This document shows positions 18,401 to 26,820 of a stretch of DNA of 64,000 nt, piece after piece. The stretch's first letter is position 1; every line of letters begins with the position of its first letter. The stretch comes from Methylocella tundrae. Its GTDB lineage: Bacteria > Pseudomonadota > Alphaproteobacteria > Rhizobiales > Beijerinckiaceae. A model generated the notes under the pieces. That model was not told where the DNA came from. It made no database searches and was given only the letters and a program-made list of their open reading frames with translations. The position numbers and the translations under genes are program-made. The stretch spans positions 310,001-374,000 of the forward strand of contig NZ_CABFMQ020000001.1 of assembly GCF_901905185.1 (NCBI RefSeq), written 5' to 3'.

Positions 18401-18630
18401 CGAAGGGAAATGTCGCGCGTCTGCCGCCGAAAGAGGAGCCGCATCAAAAGGACATCGAGCCAAGGCCGGCGAAGGAAAAGGCGGCAAGGCCCGCGCCTGA
18501 TGAAAAGCCCGCCCGGATCGCCAGGCCACGCCAGCCGGAACGGCCGCAGGCCCCCGCGCCGGCTCAGGCGACGGCCAACAGGGCGCCCGCGCATCCGGCC
18601 TCCTCGGCCCCGCTCGGCGTCGGGTTTTAG
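15433..18630 (+). CDS. Exported caspase-fold (C14, metacaspase-like) protein with a cysteine-array repeat domain
   Basis: 1065 residues from ATG 15433, the start of a signal peptide (residues 1-31); the longer frame upstream is unconserved. Caspase p20 domain about 33-265: RVALVIGNSAYKN, catalytic H108 (YFAGH) and C159 (VLDACRTNP), dyad intact. Residues 282-310 resemble a short TPR-like tether. Residues 348-881 are Ala-rich helical repeats with a cysteine every 18-30 residues. Residues 905-943 look like a peptidoglycan-binding fold (IRSAQAQLQRLGCL). A Pro/Lys/Arg-rich tail follows. It is divergent from the T6SS operon, so a secretion link is possible but unproven. The substrate is unknown. 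Confidence 0.85.
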   Translation: MQSPLRAAALLLVAILAMAAMAAAMTGDCAAAERRVALVIGNSAYKNPALAIPNARNDAEDVAAALTALGFDVLLQTDVDLAAASKAIQQFARMSVGADSTLFYFAGHAVQYQGHNYLLPIDAEVKDEISLPFETIAVDNIRAVLDRSNGVKIMVLDACRTNPISERLAKLASSSAPVEPGERTRGLERIDRSEGIIVAYATSPGDVALDGQERNSPFTKAFLRRLNEPGLEIEMMFRRIANDVRAATSGRQRPETYVSLVNEYYINQNDRIAWDKIKGTDDPALLNDFLERFPSSFYAIEAHYRLQTLERAIAEAKERALREAEIARREKELAAEQAAQRLKAEQACASDRAALSAVAPRDADGLRGLAAHACDEVKTAAQKRLSDLEATFAAEAAACRRDGDALASLGARDLDGLRALAQSTPCASVKTAAEAKAAAAEAVLAKETETCQREAGELKGLIERGDAANLEALRGSAQCPATLAAIPEGLRAIAAAAKAVCDRDGAALAAIPARDAAALRDLAAKTECAPVKATASTRLTDLEALLAREAAQCAREDAELKGLADRNDAARIEALRGRAQCPASVAAAERSLRDIAAAADAACARDNAALNAIAPRDADALRNLTNSTPCAPVKTAAAQRLKDVEAALAHEAELCQRDEAQWKELSPSGSRADVEAFRAHAECAPIAAAADRRLAELKTICRDDAAALAAIAPRDAEGLRGFIGKSGCDEVKTAAQDRLAALEASLAHETELCQRDEAQWKDISAGADGAALTVLRQRVECPGVIAAIDHALADLKTACAREQGALAAIGPNDREATKAFLASAVCADVKTAAEAKVAKLEAEEARQEEACRREDVELTALKTQGAEARDKLVEMRRRMSCARLRPDLEAALEQLPPPPVFNSRSQIRSAQAQLQRLGCLAATDSGKLDARTQEGIARYFEAKGDAAPAAAEVKVTDEFISRLEAESPSLCAPAAVAAPEPSVDRLLRRPKGNVARLPPKEEPHQKDIEPRPAKEKAARPAPDEKPARIARPRQPERPQAPAPAQATANRAPAHPASSAPLGVGF
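16474..18075 (+). repeat. Protein-level tandem repeat with 22 regularly spaced cysteines
   Basis: This DNA encodes residues 348-881 of the caspase-fold protein. Cysteines fall at 348, 374, 399, 426, 451, 479, 501, 528, 553, 581, 603, 630, 655, 683, 701, 728, 753, 781, 799, 826, 851 and 881. Each of the 11 units pairs a C-x-RD/ED-x-x-AL helix with a CxxVKTAAxxRLxxLE-type helix. Spacings 27-25-28-22 (or 18) recur, giving a higher-order period of 98-102 residues repeated about five times. The unit resembles no repeat family I can name. Confidence 0.8.
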
Positions 18631-18778
18631 CGAGGCGCCCGGCTTGGGCGTCGCCATTTGATGGCGGGTGACGAGTTGGTCGATTTCAGGCCAAAAATAG
18701 CAAGTTTTTGCGACTTGCGCCTGCTTCTGCAAGCCGATATACCCTGTCGCCGAAGCTGTTCCCTTGATCGAGGGAGTG

Positions 18779-18853
<75 letters not shown>

Positions 18854-19154
18854 TCAGCTGCGGGAACGAGAACAGCGCGACGTAAACGGAGCGTTTGCAA
18901 TTGTCCGAGGTTCGGCGGCTCCTGGCAGGCTGCGTCTATCCGCGGCGCCCGGGTTTCTCCCGCAAAACCGATTCCGCCGCAATGCCGCCTTGCTCGCGGC
19001 ATGGAACGGTCTTAAAGCTCGACCGTTGTCAGTGGCGAGGGCGAGGGTCCTTAATCTGACTCGATTTTCCGATGGCCTGACGTCATCAGGCGCCGCCGCG
19101 ACCGTGAAGGATTCAGCTACAGTTGCGACGCTCGAAAGCAGCAAAGTGTGACGA
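18854..19154. other. Intergenic region tRNA-Val to hpnO
   Basis: About 300 bp with no convincing gene on either strand. It contains CCTGA-CGTCA-TCAGG (19076-19090), a 5-bp inverted repeat around a TGACGTCA core 65 bp before the hpnO ATG, which could be an operator. I see no clear promoter consensus or T-tailed terminator. Confidence 0.5.
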
Positions 19155-20588
19155 ATGAAAGCCATGCCTTTTCCTGAACTGCAATCCGAGCGCGGCCGTC
19201 AGCCTTTCGACATTCGCAGACTGATCGCCGAGCGCGAGCCGGAGCGTTATGCCCTGCATGCGCAGCACATGAACGAGATGATGGTGCGCGTGTTTCAGAC
19301 GATCGGCACCGATGTCGGCTTTCAAAAGGGGCACGGGCAATATCTTTATGACGGGCGCGGGGGTCGTTATCTCGACCTGCTGAGCGGCTGGGGCGTTTTT
19401 GGCGTCGGCCGCAACCATCCGCTGGTGCGCGAAACGCTGGAAAGCGTGCTTGCCGCCGATCTGCCCAATCTCGTGCAAATGGACGTCTCGGTTCTCGCCG
19501 GCCTGCTCGCCGAGCGTCTGCTCGCCTTCACGCCTTATCTCGATAAGGTGTTCTTCACAAATTCGGGCACGGAAGCCGTCGAGGCCGCAATCAAATTCGC
19601 CCGCCGCACGACAGGCCGGTCCGGCGTCATCCATTGCAGCCATGCCTTTCACGGCCTCTCTTATGGGTCCTTGTCCCTCAACGGCGACGCGATTTTCAGG
19701 GAGGGTTTTGGGCCCTTGCTGCCGGGCTGCGTCGAGGTTCCCTTCAACGATCTCGCCGCTCTTGAGAAGGCGCTGTCGGCCGGGGACGTCGCCGCGTTCA
19801 TCGTCGAACCGATCCAGGGCAAGGGCGTCAATATGCCCGATGACTGGTATTTGCGCGACGCGGCGGCGCTCTGCCGCAAATATGGCGCGCTCTTCATCGC
19901 CGATGAAATCCAGACCGGGATCGGCCGCACGGGGCGTTTTCTTGCCGTCGAACATTGGGGCGTTGAACCCGATATGGTGCTGATCGCCAAAGCCTTGTCG
20001 GGGGGCCACGTGCCCGTCGGGGCGGTTTTGACCCGTAAACATGTGTTCGACAAGGTGTTCAACCGCATGGATCGCGCCGTCGTGCACGGATCGACCTTCG
20101 CCAAGAATGACCTCGCCATGGCGGCGGGGCTGGCGACGCTCGAGGTGATTGAATCCGAGGGCCTCATCGCCAACGCGGCGCGCACCGGCGAGCGGCTGCT
20201 CAAAAGCTTCGGGAAAATGGAAGAGCGCTATGAGCTCGTCAAATCGGCGCGCGGCAAAGGTTTGATGATCGGCGTTGAATTCGGAAATCCCCAGTCGCTG
20301 AAATTGAAGGCGGCCTGGAACGTCGTCGAGGCGGTCAATCCCGGCCTTTTTTGTCAGCTCATCACCTTGCCTCTTTTCAAGGATCACAAAATTCTCGTTC
20401 AGGTCGCCGGCCACGGCAATCATACGATCAAGCTGCTGCCGGCGCTGGTCATCAATGACGCCGATTGCGACTGGATCGAAAGTTCGTTCGACAGCGTCAT
20501 CGCCGACAGCCACCGCGTGCCGGGGGCCGTCTGGTCGCTTGGCAAGACTCTCGCCGACCACGCCCTCAAAGCCCGGGCCGCCAAATAG
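19155..20588 (+). CDS. hpnO: Class III PLP aminotransferase, HpnO-like (aminobacteriohopanetriol formation)
   Basis: 477 residues, fold-type I class III aminotransferase. Visible landmarks are FFTNSGTEAVEAAIKFAR, the HAFHGLSYGSLSLNG loop, the cofactor aspartate in FIADEIQTGIGRTGRF and the PLP lysine in LIAKALSGGHVPVG. The N-terminal MNEMMVRVFQTIGTDVGF and YLDLLSGWGVFGVGRNHP segments match, from memory, the hopanoid-linked HpnO type rather than ornithine or acetylornithine aminotransferases. HpnO installs the C-35 amino group on bacteriohopanetetrol precursors. No other hpn gene is in the window. rimM starts 13 bp downstream, so the two may be co-transcribed. A second in-frame ATG follows at 19164. 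Confidence 0.7.
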   Translation: MKAMPFPELQSERGRQPFDIRRLIAEREPERYALHAQHMNEMMVRVFQTIGTDVGFQKGHGQYLYDGRGGRYLDLLSGWGVFGVGRNHPLVRETLESVLAADLPNLVQMDVSVLAGLLAERLLAFTPYLDKVFFTNSGTEAVEAAIKFARRTTGRSGVIHCSHAFHGLSYGSLSLNGDAIFREGFGPLLPGCVEVPFNDLAALEKALSAGDVAAFIVEPIQGKGVNMPDDWYLRDAAALCRKYGALFIADEIQTGIGRTGRFLAVEHWGVEPDMVLIAKALSGGHVPVGAVLTRKHVFDKVFNRMDRAVVHGSTFAKNDLAMAAGLATLEVIESEGLIANAARTGERLLKSFGKMEERYELVKSARGKGLMIGVEFGNPQSLKLKAAWNVVEAVNPGLFCQLITLPLFKDHKILVQVAGHGNHTIKLLPALVINDADCDWIESSFDSVIADSHRVPGAVWSLGKTLADHALKARAAK

Positions 20589-20601
20589 AGTTCAAAACGG
20601 C

Positions 20602-21156
20602 ATGAGCGATCGGCGTGTGCTCGTCGGCCGGTTTGGCGCTCCGCATGGCGTCAGGGGAGAGGTGCGGCTGCAAAGCTTCACGGAGGACCCGGCCGCGATA
20701 GGCAACTATCGGCCGTTGAGCGACGCCACCGGACGGCGGCAGTTTGCGATCAAGTCTCTGCGCCATGTCAAAGACAATGTTTTCGTCGCGAGAATCGCCG
20801 GCGTCGATAACCGCACGAGCGCCGAAAGCCTGACCAATATCGAGCTGTTTCTGCCGCGCGCGCATCTGCCCGCGGCCGCCGAAGACGAATTCTATTTCGC
20901 CGATCTGATAGGATTGACGGCTTTGAGCATGACCCGCGCCCCGATCGGGCGCGTCAAGGACATTCTCGACTTTGGCGCCGGCCCCATTCTCGAGATTACG
21001 CCGGCCGAGGGCGGCGAGACGCTGCTTCTGCCCTTCGCAAAAGCCGTTGTTCCCGAAATCGATGTGGCGGGGGGCTGGATCCTGGTCGTCCCGCCGGTCG
21101 AGATCGAAGCGCGGGACGAAACCGAGTCCGCGCCGCGCGAAGAGAATCCGAGCTAA
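20602..21156 (+). CDS. rimM: Ribosome maturation factor RimM
   Basis: 184 residues from ATG 20602 (MSDRRVLVGRFGAPHGVRGE). VGRFGAPHGVRGEVR is the RimM N-terminal signature, EFYFADLIGL starts the PRC-barrel half and LLLPFAKAVVPEID closes the fold. RimM binds ribosomal protein S19 and helps mature the 3' domain of 16S rRNA in the cytoplasm. It lies upstream of trmD with a 21-bp gap, as in many bacteria, though the common rpsP and rplS partners are absent here. A longer frame reaching back into hpnO is not credible. Confidence 0.95.
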   Translation: MSDRRVLVGRFGAPHGVRGEVRLQSFTEDPAAIGNYRPLSDATGRRQFAIKSLRHVKDNVFVARIAGVDNRTSAESLTNIELFLPRAHLPAAAEDEFYFADLIGLTALSMTRAPIGRVKDILDFGAGPILEITPAEGGETLLLPFAKAVVPEIDVAGGWILVVPPVEIEARDETESAPREENPS

Positions 21157-21177
21157 AACGTGAAACGGGCTTGATCC

Positions 21178-21873
21178 ATGTGGCGGGCGACGATTTTTAC
21201 CCTTTTTCCGAGCATGTTCCCCGGCCCGCTCGGCGTCTCGCTCGCAGGCGATGCGCTCGCGCGCAATATTTTTGAGATCAATACATATGACATTCGCGCG
21301 CAGGGGCTCGGCCGCCATCGCGCGGTCGACGATACGCCCGCGGGCGGTGGCCCCGGCATGGTGATCCGCGCCGATGTCCTCGCCGCCGCCCTCGACGCGG
21401 GGCTCGCCGCCGCCGATCGCCGGCCACGCCTCATGCTCAGTCCGCGCGGACCCGCCTTGACGCAGGCGCGGGCGCGGGCGCTCGCAGCGGGCGAGGGCGT
21501 CGTCCTGATCTGCGGACGTTTTGAAGGGGTCGATGAGCGGGTGATCGAGGCGCGCAACCTCGAAGAAATCTCCATCGGTGATTATGTGCTGTCGGGCGGC
21601 GAAATCGCGGCGATGGTCGTGCTCGACGCCTGCGTGCGTCTGCTGCCCGGGGTGATGGGCAAGGAGGCCTCCGGTTTCGAGGAAAGTTTTGAAAGCGGGC
21701 TGCTGGAATATCCGCAATTTACGCGTCCTCGCGAGTGGGAAGGGCGCGAAATTCCGCCTGTGCTCCTGTCTGGTGATCACGCCAGGATCAAAGCCTGGCG
21801 CGAGGCGGAGGCGCTGCGCGTCACGCGCGAGCGCCGGCCGGATTTGATCGCGGACGTCGGCAAGCCGCGCTGA
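21178..21873 (+). CDS. trmD: tRNA (guanine-37-N1)-methyltransferase TrmD
   Basis: 231 residues. Trefoil-knot SPOUT methyltransferase motifs: [11 protein letters not shown] at the start, GGGPGMV, the SAM-binding [13 protein letters not shown] and [10 protein letters not shown]. The C-terminal [25 protein letters not shown] segment positions the tRNA. TrmD methylates G37 next to the anticodon and prevents frameshifting. It is co-directional with rimM. Downstream, the glycosyltransferase gene is convergent, ending 44 bp away; rplS, often next, is missing. Confidence 0.96.
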   Translation: MWRATIFTLFPSMFPGPLGVSLAGDALARNIFEINTYDIRAQGLGRHRAVDDTPAGGGPGMVIRADVLAAALDAGLAAADRRPRLMLSPRGPALTQARARALAAGEGVVLICGRFEGVDERVIEARNLEEISIGDYVLSGGEIAAMVVLDACVRLLPGVMGKEASGFEESFESGLLEYPQFTRPREWEGREIPPVLLSGDHARIKAWREAEALRVTRERRPDLIADVGKPR

Positions 21874-21916
21874 CGTTTTCGCATGCTTTCAAGTGAAGCG
21901 GATTCTCGGGACGCCT

Positions 21917-24034
21917 TCAGGCCTGCTCCCGAAAAAGGCTCAAGGTCGAGACGCGTTTCCAGACGGTCTCGAAACCGGCCTTCAACTCTGTCTTCAGTCT
22001 GGCCACGATCCGCGACCTGGCCGGCGCTCCGATCGACCGGGATCCCGTCTTCCCCTTCACTTTGGCGGCGCTCCCGGCGAGCGCCAGGGCGCTCCGGCGG
22101 GAACTGCGCGCGAGGCCATGCTCGGTCTTGTGCCAATGAAACGGACGCAATATGAGGTCGTAAAGCGCCGCCCAGGCCGCGACCGACATCAGGAGATGAT
22201 AGGGCAGCAGCAGCGGCACAAACAGCCATGATCCGAGCAGTTTTCGCCGCTTCATGCCGATCAGCGTGAGCCAGATCACCGCCCCCGCGCCAAACGCCAC
22301 GACAGAGAGCCAAAGCGTCGTCTCAACCACGGAGAGCACCGAATCCGGCCGGGGAAAACCGGCGGTCGCCAGCTGAACCAGCATGGCGCTGGTCAAAAGC
22401 GGCCAGAGCAGGGGCGCAAAGACCATATTGATCATGATGAGAGAGAAAATGGCGGCGCCGGCCCAGCCGATCTCCCTGACGAGGCGAGCCGGGTCGCGGC
22501 TCAGCGTGACAAAGGTCTGCGTCCAGCCTTTCGACCAGCGGCGCCTTTGCGTGAGCCAGGCCTTGAGGCGGGCTGGCGCTTCTTCCTGTGTCGTCGAAGC
22601 GAATGTCGCCGAACGATAGCCGAGCCGCGCAAGCCGGAGACCGAGATCGGCGTCTTCTGTTACATTCCAGGGGTCCCAAGCGTAAACTTCGCGCAAAACA
22701 TCGGTGCGAAAGTGATTGGACGAGCCGCCTAGAGCAAGCGGAAGGCCAAGATCCGCCATGCCATGATGCAAGACGTCGAAGAGGACGGCGTATTCGATGG
22801 AAAAAAGCCGGGTGAGCCAGGAATCTTCGACATTGTCGATTGAAAGCTGCGCCTGAAGACAGGCAAGGCTGCGCGGCTCGCGCAAAAAACGCGCGGCGGC
22901 GTCGCGCAACTGCTGCGGCGCTGGAATGTCCTCGGCGTCGAAGACCGCGACCAAGTCTCCGCGCACGAGAGAAAGCGCGATATTGAGGGCGCGCGGCTTG
23001 GTTCGCGGCCAGCCGTCTGGCGCGACGATGATTTCATAGGCCGGCGGCAGGCCGAGGGCTTGCAGCGCCTGACGCGTCGCCACATCGTCGTCCTCGATGA
23101 CGAGCTTGATGTCGAGTTTGCCACGCGGATAGTCGATCGCCTCGAGGGACGCGGCGAGCTCGCGGACGACGCTCGCCTCGCGATGCAGCGCCACGATGAT
23201 CGAATAGGTCGGCAGCAGCCGGTCGTCGATGCGGCGGCCGCGTCCGGCGTAAGCATCCTGATTGCTCGCAGCGCCGGCGAACAACCGCAAACAGATCGCC
23301 GCGAGAAAGAGAGAACTGCTCGCGATCGTCAGCGCCGCCAGTCCGAAGGCCGGTTCGAGCGCGCAGATCAGTCCCGCCATAGTGGTCGCGGCGATCACGG
23401 CGCAGCACTGCGCCTCGGTCGCCCCCGCTTTGGCGGATAGATGCGGGTCGCGGCCGGCGAGGGCGAAACTCGCCTCATGGACAATGGCGGTCGCCGCGGC
23501 GGCGCGCACGAGACGAGACATATGCGCCGGGGTTGTGATGGCGAGGCTCTCTCGCATCTCCTCCCCACGTTCCTTGCGCCGCAGCAAGCTCGTCACCGTT
23601 GCTCCCCGTGGGGCGGCAAGCCAGCGTGGCCCCTCGCCGGAAAGCGGAGCGACGCCGACGTGGATCGAATGTGGATAGCGCGCGCCCTCGGCAAGGACGA
23701 CATCGCGCTCGATGAACGTTACTCCAAGATGCCGGGCAAGCGACTGATAATAGAAGCCTTCTGTGATCGCGCCGGTGGCCAGGATCGCGGCTTCGGGCGT
23801 AATCGCCTGCGCACGCGCCAGTGCGGCGGCTTTGAGGAGAAGCGCCGGGGACGCGCCATAGGCGGAAAGAAAGGAGAGCTCGCACGGGAGCTCTTCAAGC
23901 TGCCGCCCCCCACGCTGGCTCCCTTCAAGGCGCCGGTCCCGCTCAGCGCGGGCCGCCCGTGAAGGATCGGCGGCGATTGAAGAAATCGGTAGCGTCCGGT
24001 GCGCGCCGGACGTGTGGTTGGCTTCAACATTCAT
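21917..24034 (-). CDS. Membrane-bound processive family 2 glycosyltransferase with GspE-N-like N-terminal domain
   Basis: 705 residues from ATG 24034. Residues about 50-130 (LSFLSAYGASPALLLKAAALA and LGVTFIERDVVLAEG) resemble the N-terminal domain of type II secretion ATPase GspE, often found in c-di-GMP-responsive proteins. Two membrane helices lie near 210-255. The GT2 catalytic domain follows with YSIIVALHRE, FDAEDIP (DxD), TEDADLGLR and QRRRWSKGW (QxxRW), all intact. Three or four C-terminal helices follow. Processive polysaccharide synthesis is inferred; the sugar and product are unknown. It has an AT-rich upstream region shared with the divergent small membrane gene, and no polysaccharide partners nearby. 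Confidence 0.85.
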   Translation of the reverse strand: MNVEANHTSGAHRTLPISSIAADPSRAARAERDRRLEGSQRGGRQLEELPCELSFLSAYGASPALLLKAAALARAQAITPEAAILATGAITEGFYYQSLARHLGVTFIERDVVLAEGARYPHSIHVGVAPLSGEGPRWLAAPRGATVTSLLRRKERGEEMRESLAITTPAHMSRLVRAAAATAIVHEASFALAGRDPHLSAKAGATEAQCCAVIAATTMAGLICALEPAFGLAALTIASSSLFLAAICLRLFAGAASNQDAYAGRGRRIDDRLLPTYSIIVALHREASVVRELAASLEAIDYPRGKLDIKLVIEDDDVATRQALQALGLPPAYEIIVAPDGWPRTKPRALNIALSLVRGDLVAVFDAEDIPAPQQLRDAAARFLREPRSLACLQAQLSIDNVEDSWLTRLFSIEYAVLFDVLHHGMADLGLPLALGGSSNHFRTDVLREVYAWDPWNVTEDADLGLRLARLGYRSATFASTTQEEAPARLKAWLTQRRRWSKGWTQTFVTLSRDPARLVREIGWAGAAIFSLIMINMVFAPLLWPLLTSAMLVQLATAGFPRPDSVLSVVETTLWLSVVAFGAGAVIWLTLIGMKRRKLLGSWLFVPLLLPYHLLMSVAAWAALYDLILRPFHWHKTEHGLARSSRRSALALAGSAAKVKGKTGSRSIGAPARSRIVARLKTELKAGFETVWKRVSTLSLFREQA

Positions 24035-24285
24035 TCGGGGAGCGCGCCGGGGGAGAGTTGTGCTGAAGCTTACGCTAACAAAATATTTTAAATCATCAAT
24101 CGACTTTCGATAGATGGAACCTAAATAACGTGCGATAGTTGTTCTTCTGGTTCGAGCCCCGCGTTTTTGGGGCCGAAGGACGGGAATTTGATAGAAGGCC
24201 GCGGTGAAACACCGATGCCGCGCCAATCGCCTTTTAAAATATAAAATTAAAAAAATGAAGAAATAATAGGGAAGGAGTCAAGGAC

Positions 24286-24684
24286 ATGTATATGAGCGCT
24301 GCGGCGTGTTTAATATGTGCCATAATACTTTCTCGACATTTTAAGTTTTATGTTCTTATACCGGCATCATTCCTTATCGTTGTGACAGTCTGTCTGAAGG
24401 ATGGATATTTTGGTCAAAGTTTATCGAGGGTAGCGCTCGAGGCCATTATCCTGCTGACGTCTCTTCAGGTTGGCTATGTGTGCGGGCTGCTCTTTCCGCT
24501 CATTCCCGCTATTGTGGGGACGGCGCTTAAAGCCTCTTTCGGAGGCGTCCCCGCGCAATCGCTTTCCTTTCACGCTCCCTGGCTGCGGCGTCGGCGAACG
24601 GGAACTCCTCCGCGCTCGGCCAGATTCGGCGATCTTCCGCCGGATGCGGCGCGGGCGCATGAGACAGGGCGGCCGGCCGCCTAG
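24286..24684 (+). CDS. Small hydrophobic membrane protein, unknown function
   Basis: 132 residues; ATG 24286 is preceded by GGGAAGGAGTCAAGGAC, a strong ribosome site. Three hydrophobic stretches (about 4-14, 20-36 and 50-78) are followed by a basic, low-complexity GC-rich tail from residue 85. The first 250 bp are markedly AT-richer than neighbouring genes, suggesting recent arrival or relaxed constraint, and the tail may be an extension into formerly non-coding DNA. It is divergent from the glycosyltransferase. I do not recognise the family. Confidence 0.55.
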   Translation: MYMSAAACLICAIILSRHFKFYVLIPASFLIVVTVCLKDGYFGQSLSRVALEAIILLTSLQVGYVCGLLFPLIPAIVGTALKASFGGVPAQSLSFHAPWLRRRRTGTPPRSARFGDLPPDAARAHETGRPAA

Positions 24685-24701
24685 AGCGGAATGCGATTCA
24701 G

Positions 24702-24809
24702 CCTAGAGCATATTCCGATCAGATCGGTTCGATCTAATCGACAAGAATATGCTCAAGCTTTTGAATCTGAGCCGCTTTCTGGTCGATCGGATGACTCCAT
24801 TCCATTCGG
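24702..24809 (-). repeat. Dispersed palindromic repeat, copy 1 (inside the trmB 3' end)
   Basis: On the minus strand this is nearly identical to 38786-38890 on the plus strand over about 105 bp. The outer arms GAGCATATTC (24706-24715) and GAATATGCTC (24745-24754) form a 10-bp perfect stem with an inner GATC-rich stem. The trmB stop codon lies in the right arm, and the last 17-18 TrmB codons are repeat sequence. A CTAGAGC motif flanks it at 24681. Confidence 0.85.
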
Positions 24810-25631
24810 GGCTTGCGCCACGGGCGCCTGATTGCGTCTGAAAGTGAAATAGGCCGGCTTCCGCCCTTCGCGTAGCGCTTTTGCCTCATATCGCGTTCCG
24901 GGCCACCCGCGCCACGGATCTTGCCAGTCGCTGGCGGTTTCGGGCGCCCAGATGAAATGCGGGGAGCGCAGGAGGCGCGCAAGCGTCCAGCCGGCGTTGT
25001 CATCGATGTCCGTGGCGAAGCGAAGTTCGGCTCCGGGCCGCATGACGCGGGCGAGACGGCTCAGCAGGGCATCGGACAAGAAGCGCCGCTTGCGCTGGCG
25101 CCTTTTCGGCCAGGGGTCGGGATAGAGCAGATAGACGCCTTGCAGAGCCGCCTCGGGCAGCGCTTCGATGATCGCGCGCGCGTCGCCCTCGTAAAGGCGG
25201 ACGTTGCGTAATTTCTCCGCCTCGATCGACGCGAGGGCTTTGGCGACGCCGTTTCGAAAGGGCTCGCAGCCGATGTAGCCGACATGCGGATGCGCTTTCG
25301 CCAGCGCGGCAAGATGCTCTCCCCCGCCAAAGCCGATTTCGAGCCAAAGCTCGCAGACGCCCTGCGGAAACAGCGCCGCAGGCGCAATTGGCCGCGACGC
25401 GTCGAGCGCAACCTCGGGCAGCGCAGTTTGCATCAGTCCGTCGTGGCGCGCAGTCAGCCGCTTGCCTCTGCGGCGGCCAAACAGCGTCGCTTGCGGCCGG
25501 ACCAGCGCCTCACTTTCGCTGCGAGCATCCGCCCGTGAGGCGCGCTGCCGGGCGGCCAGTGACGCATCGCCGGATCGCTGCTCCGCCGGAACGCGCGCTA
25601 TTTCCGCGGCAGAGGGGGCGTTATCAGGCAA
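24753..25631 (-). CDS. trmB: tRNA (guanine-46-N7)-methyltransferase TrmB
   Basis: 292 residues from TTG 25631, which overlaps the metK stop; no ATG, GTG or other TTG lies between it and the conserved core, so this start is likely but gives a roughly 50-residue extension over typical TrmB. Core motifs: [21 protein letters not shown] (SAM site), [26 protein letters not shown], and [13 protein letters not shown] near the end. TrmB makes m7G46 in the tRNA variable loop. The tail after about residue 274 ([17 protein letters not shown]) is encoded by a dispersed repeat. Cotranscribed with metK. Confidence 0.92.
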   Translation of the reverse strand: MPDNAPSAAEIARVPAEQRSGDASLAARQRASRADARSESEALVRPQATLFGRRRGKRLTARHDGLMQTALPEVALDASRPIAPAALFPQGVCELWLEIGFGGGEHLAALAKAHPHVGYIGCEPFRNGVAKALASIEAEKLRNVRLYEGDARAIIEALPEAALQGVYLLYPDPWPKRRQRKRRFLSDALLSRLARVMRPGAELRFATDIDDNAGWTLARLLRSPHFIWAPETASDWQDPWRGWPGTRYEAKALREGRKPAYFTFRRNQAPVAQAPNGMESSDRPESGSDSKA

Positions 25632-26820
25632 GATAGGCTTTGATCTTGTCCCCAAGGTCGGTTTTCTCCCAGGAGAAGCCGCCTTCCTCGTCGGGCGCCC
25701 GGCCGAAATGGCCGTAAGCCGAAGTTCGCGCATAGATCGGCCGATTGAGCTGCAGGTGCTCGCGAATGCCGCGCGGCGACAGGCGCATGCTCTGGCCGAG
25801 GATCGCCTCCAGCTTCTCTTCGGCGACTTGGCCGGTGCCGTGCGTGTCGACATAGATCGAAAGCGGTTCGGCGACGCCGATGGCGTAGGAGAGCTGGATG
25901 GTGCAGCGGTCGGCCAGACCGGCCGCCACAACGTTTTTGGCAAGGTAGCGGGCGGCGTAGGCGGCGGAGCGATCGACCTTCGTCGGGTCTTTGCCCGAAA
26001 AAGCGCCGCCGCCGTGCGGAGCCGCTCCGCCATAGGTGTCGACGATAATTTTGCGCCCGGTTAAGCCGCAGTCGCCGTCGGGGCCGCCGATGACGAATTT
26101 TCCAGTCGGATTGACGTGCCAGACAGTGTCCTGGCCGATCCAGCCCTCCGGCAAAGTGGCGCGAATATAAGGTTCGACGATGGCGCGCACATCCTGAGAA
26201 CTCAGATTTTCATCAAGATGTTGAGTGGAGAGAACGATCTGGGTGACGCCGACGGGCTTGCCCTTGACATAGCGCACAGTCACCTGGCTTTTGGCGTCCG
26301 GGCCGAGCTTGGCGGCGTCGCCTTTGCCGGACTTGCGCTCGCGCGCCAGAACTTCAAGAATTTTGTGGGAATAATAGATCGGCGCCGGCATCAGCTCCGG
26401 CGTTTCGCGGCAGGCATAGCCGAACATGATCCCCTGATCGCCGGCGCCTTCGTCCTTGTTGCCGCCGGCGTCTACGCCCTGGGCGATGTCGGCCGATTGG
26501 GCGTGCAGCAGTATCTCGACATTGGCGGTGCGCCAATGAAAGCCAGCCTGTTCGTAACCGATGCTCTTGATTGCGCCGCGGGCAGCCGCCTCGATCGCCG
26601 CCGGCTCAACCGCCGGGCCGCGCACCTCCCCGGCGATGATGACGCGGTTGGTTGTCGCCAAGGTCTCGCAGGCGACGCGGATCTGATAAGGATCGACGCC
26701 GGCGCGCGCGCCCTCCCGGAAAAAAAGATCGACAATCTCGTCTGAGATGCGGTCACAAACCTTGTCGGGGTGTCCCTCCGCGACAGATTCGCTCGTAAAA
26801 AGAAAATTCTCGCGAGCCAC
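25624..26820 (-). CDS. metK: S-adenosylmethionine synthetase MetK
   Basis: 398 residues. The GTG at 26820 is chosen because GGAGG lies 5 nt upstream and the protein then begins [26 protein letters not shown], as in the family. GHPDK (ATP site), [12 protein letters not shown] and [19 protein letters not shown] are all present. MetK forms SAM from methionine and ATP in the cytoplasm. It lies downstream of praR and upstream of trmB, an order common in rhizobia. The leader can fold so that the ribosome site pairs with GGCCTCC, suggesting post-transcriptional control. Confidence 0.97.
   Translation of the reverse strand: MARENFLFTSESVAEGHPDKVCDRISDEIVDLFFREGARAGVDPYQIRVACETLATTNRVIIAGEVRGPAVEPAAIEAAARGAIKSIGYEQAGFHWRTANVEILLHAQSADIAQGVDAGGNKDEGAGDQGIMFGYACRETPELMPAPIYYSHKILEVLARERKSGKGDAAKLGPDAKSQVTVRYVKGKPVGVTQIVLSTQHLDENLSSQDVRAIVEPYIRATLPEGWIGQDTVWHVNPTGKFVIGGPDGDCGLTGRKIIVDTYGGAAPHGGGAFSGKDPTKVDRSAAYAARYLAKNVVAAGLADRCTIQLSYAIGVAEPLSIYVDTHGTGQVAEEKLEAILGQSMRLSPRGIREHLQLNRPIYARTSAYGHFGRAPDEEGGFSWEKTDLGDKIKAYLA

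Noticed and set aside
17434-18732. 432-codon frame antisense to the caspase-fold repeat
   Set aside because: It mirrors the repeat DNA and has no independent coding signal.
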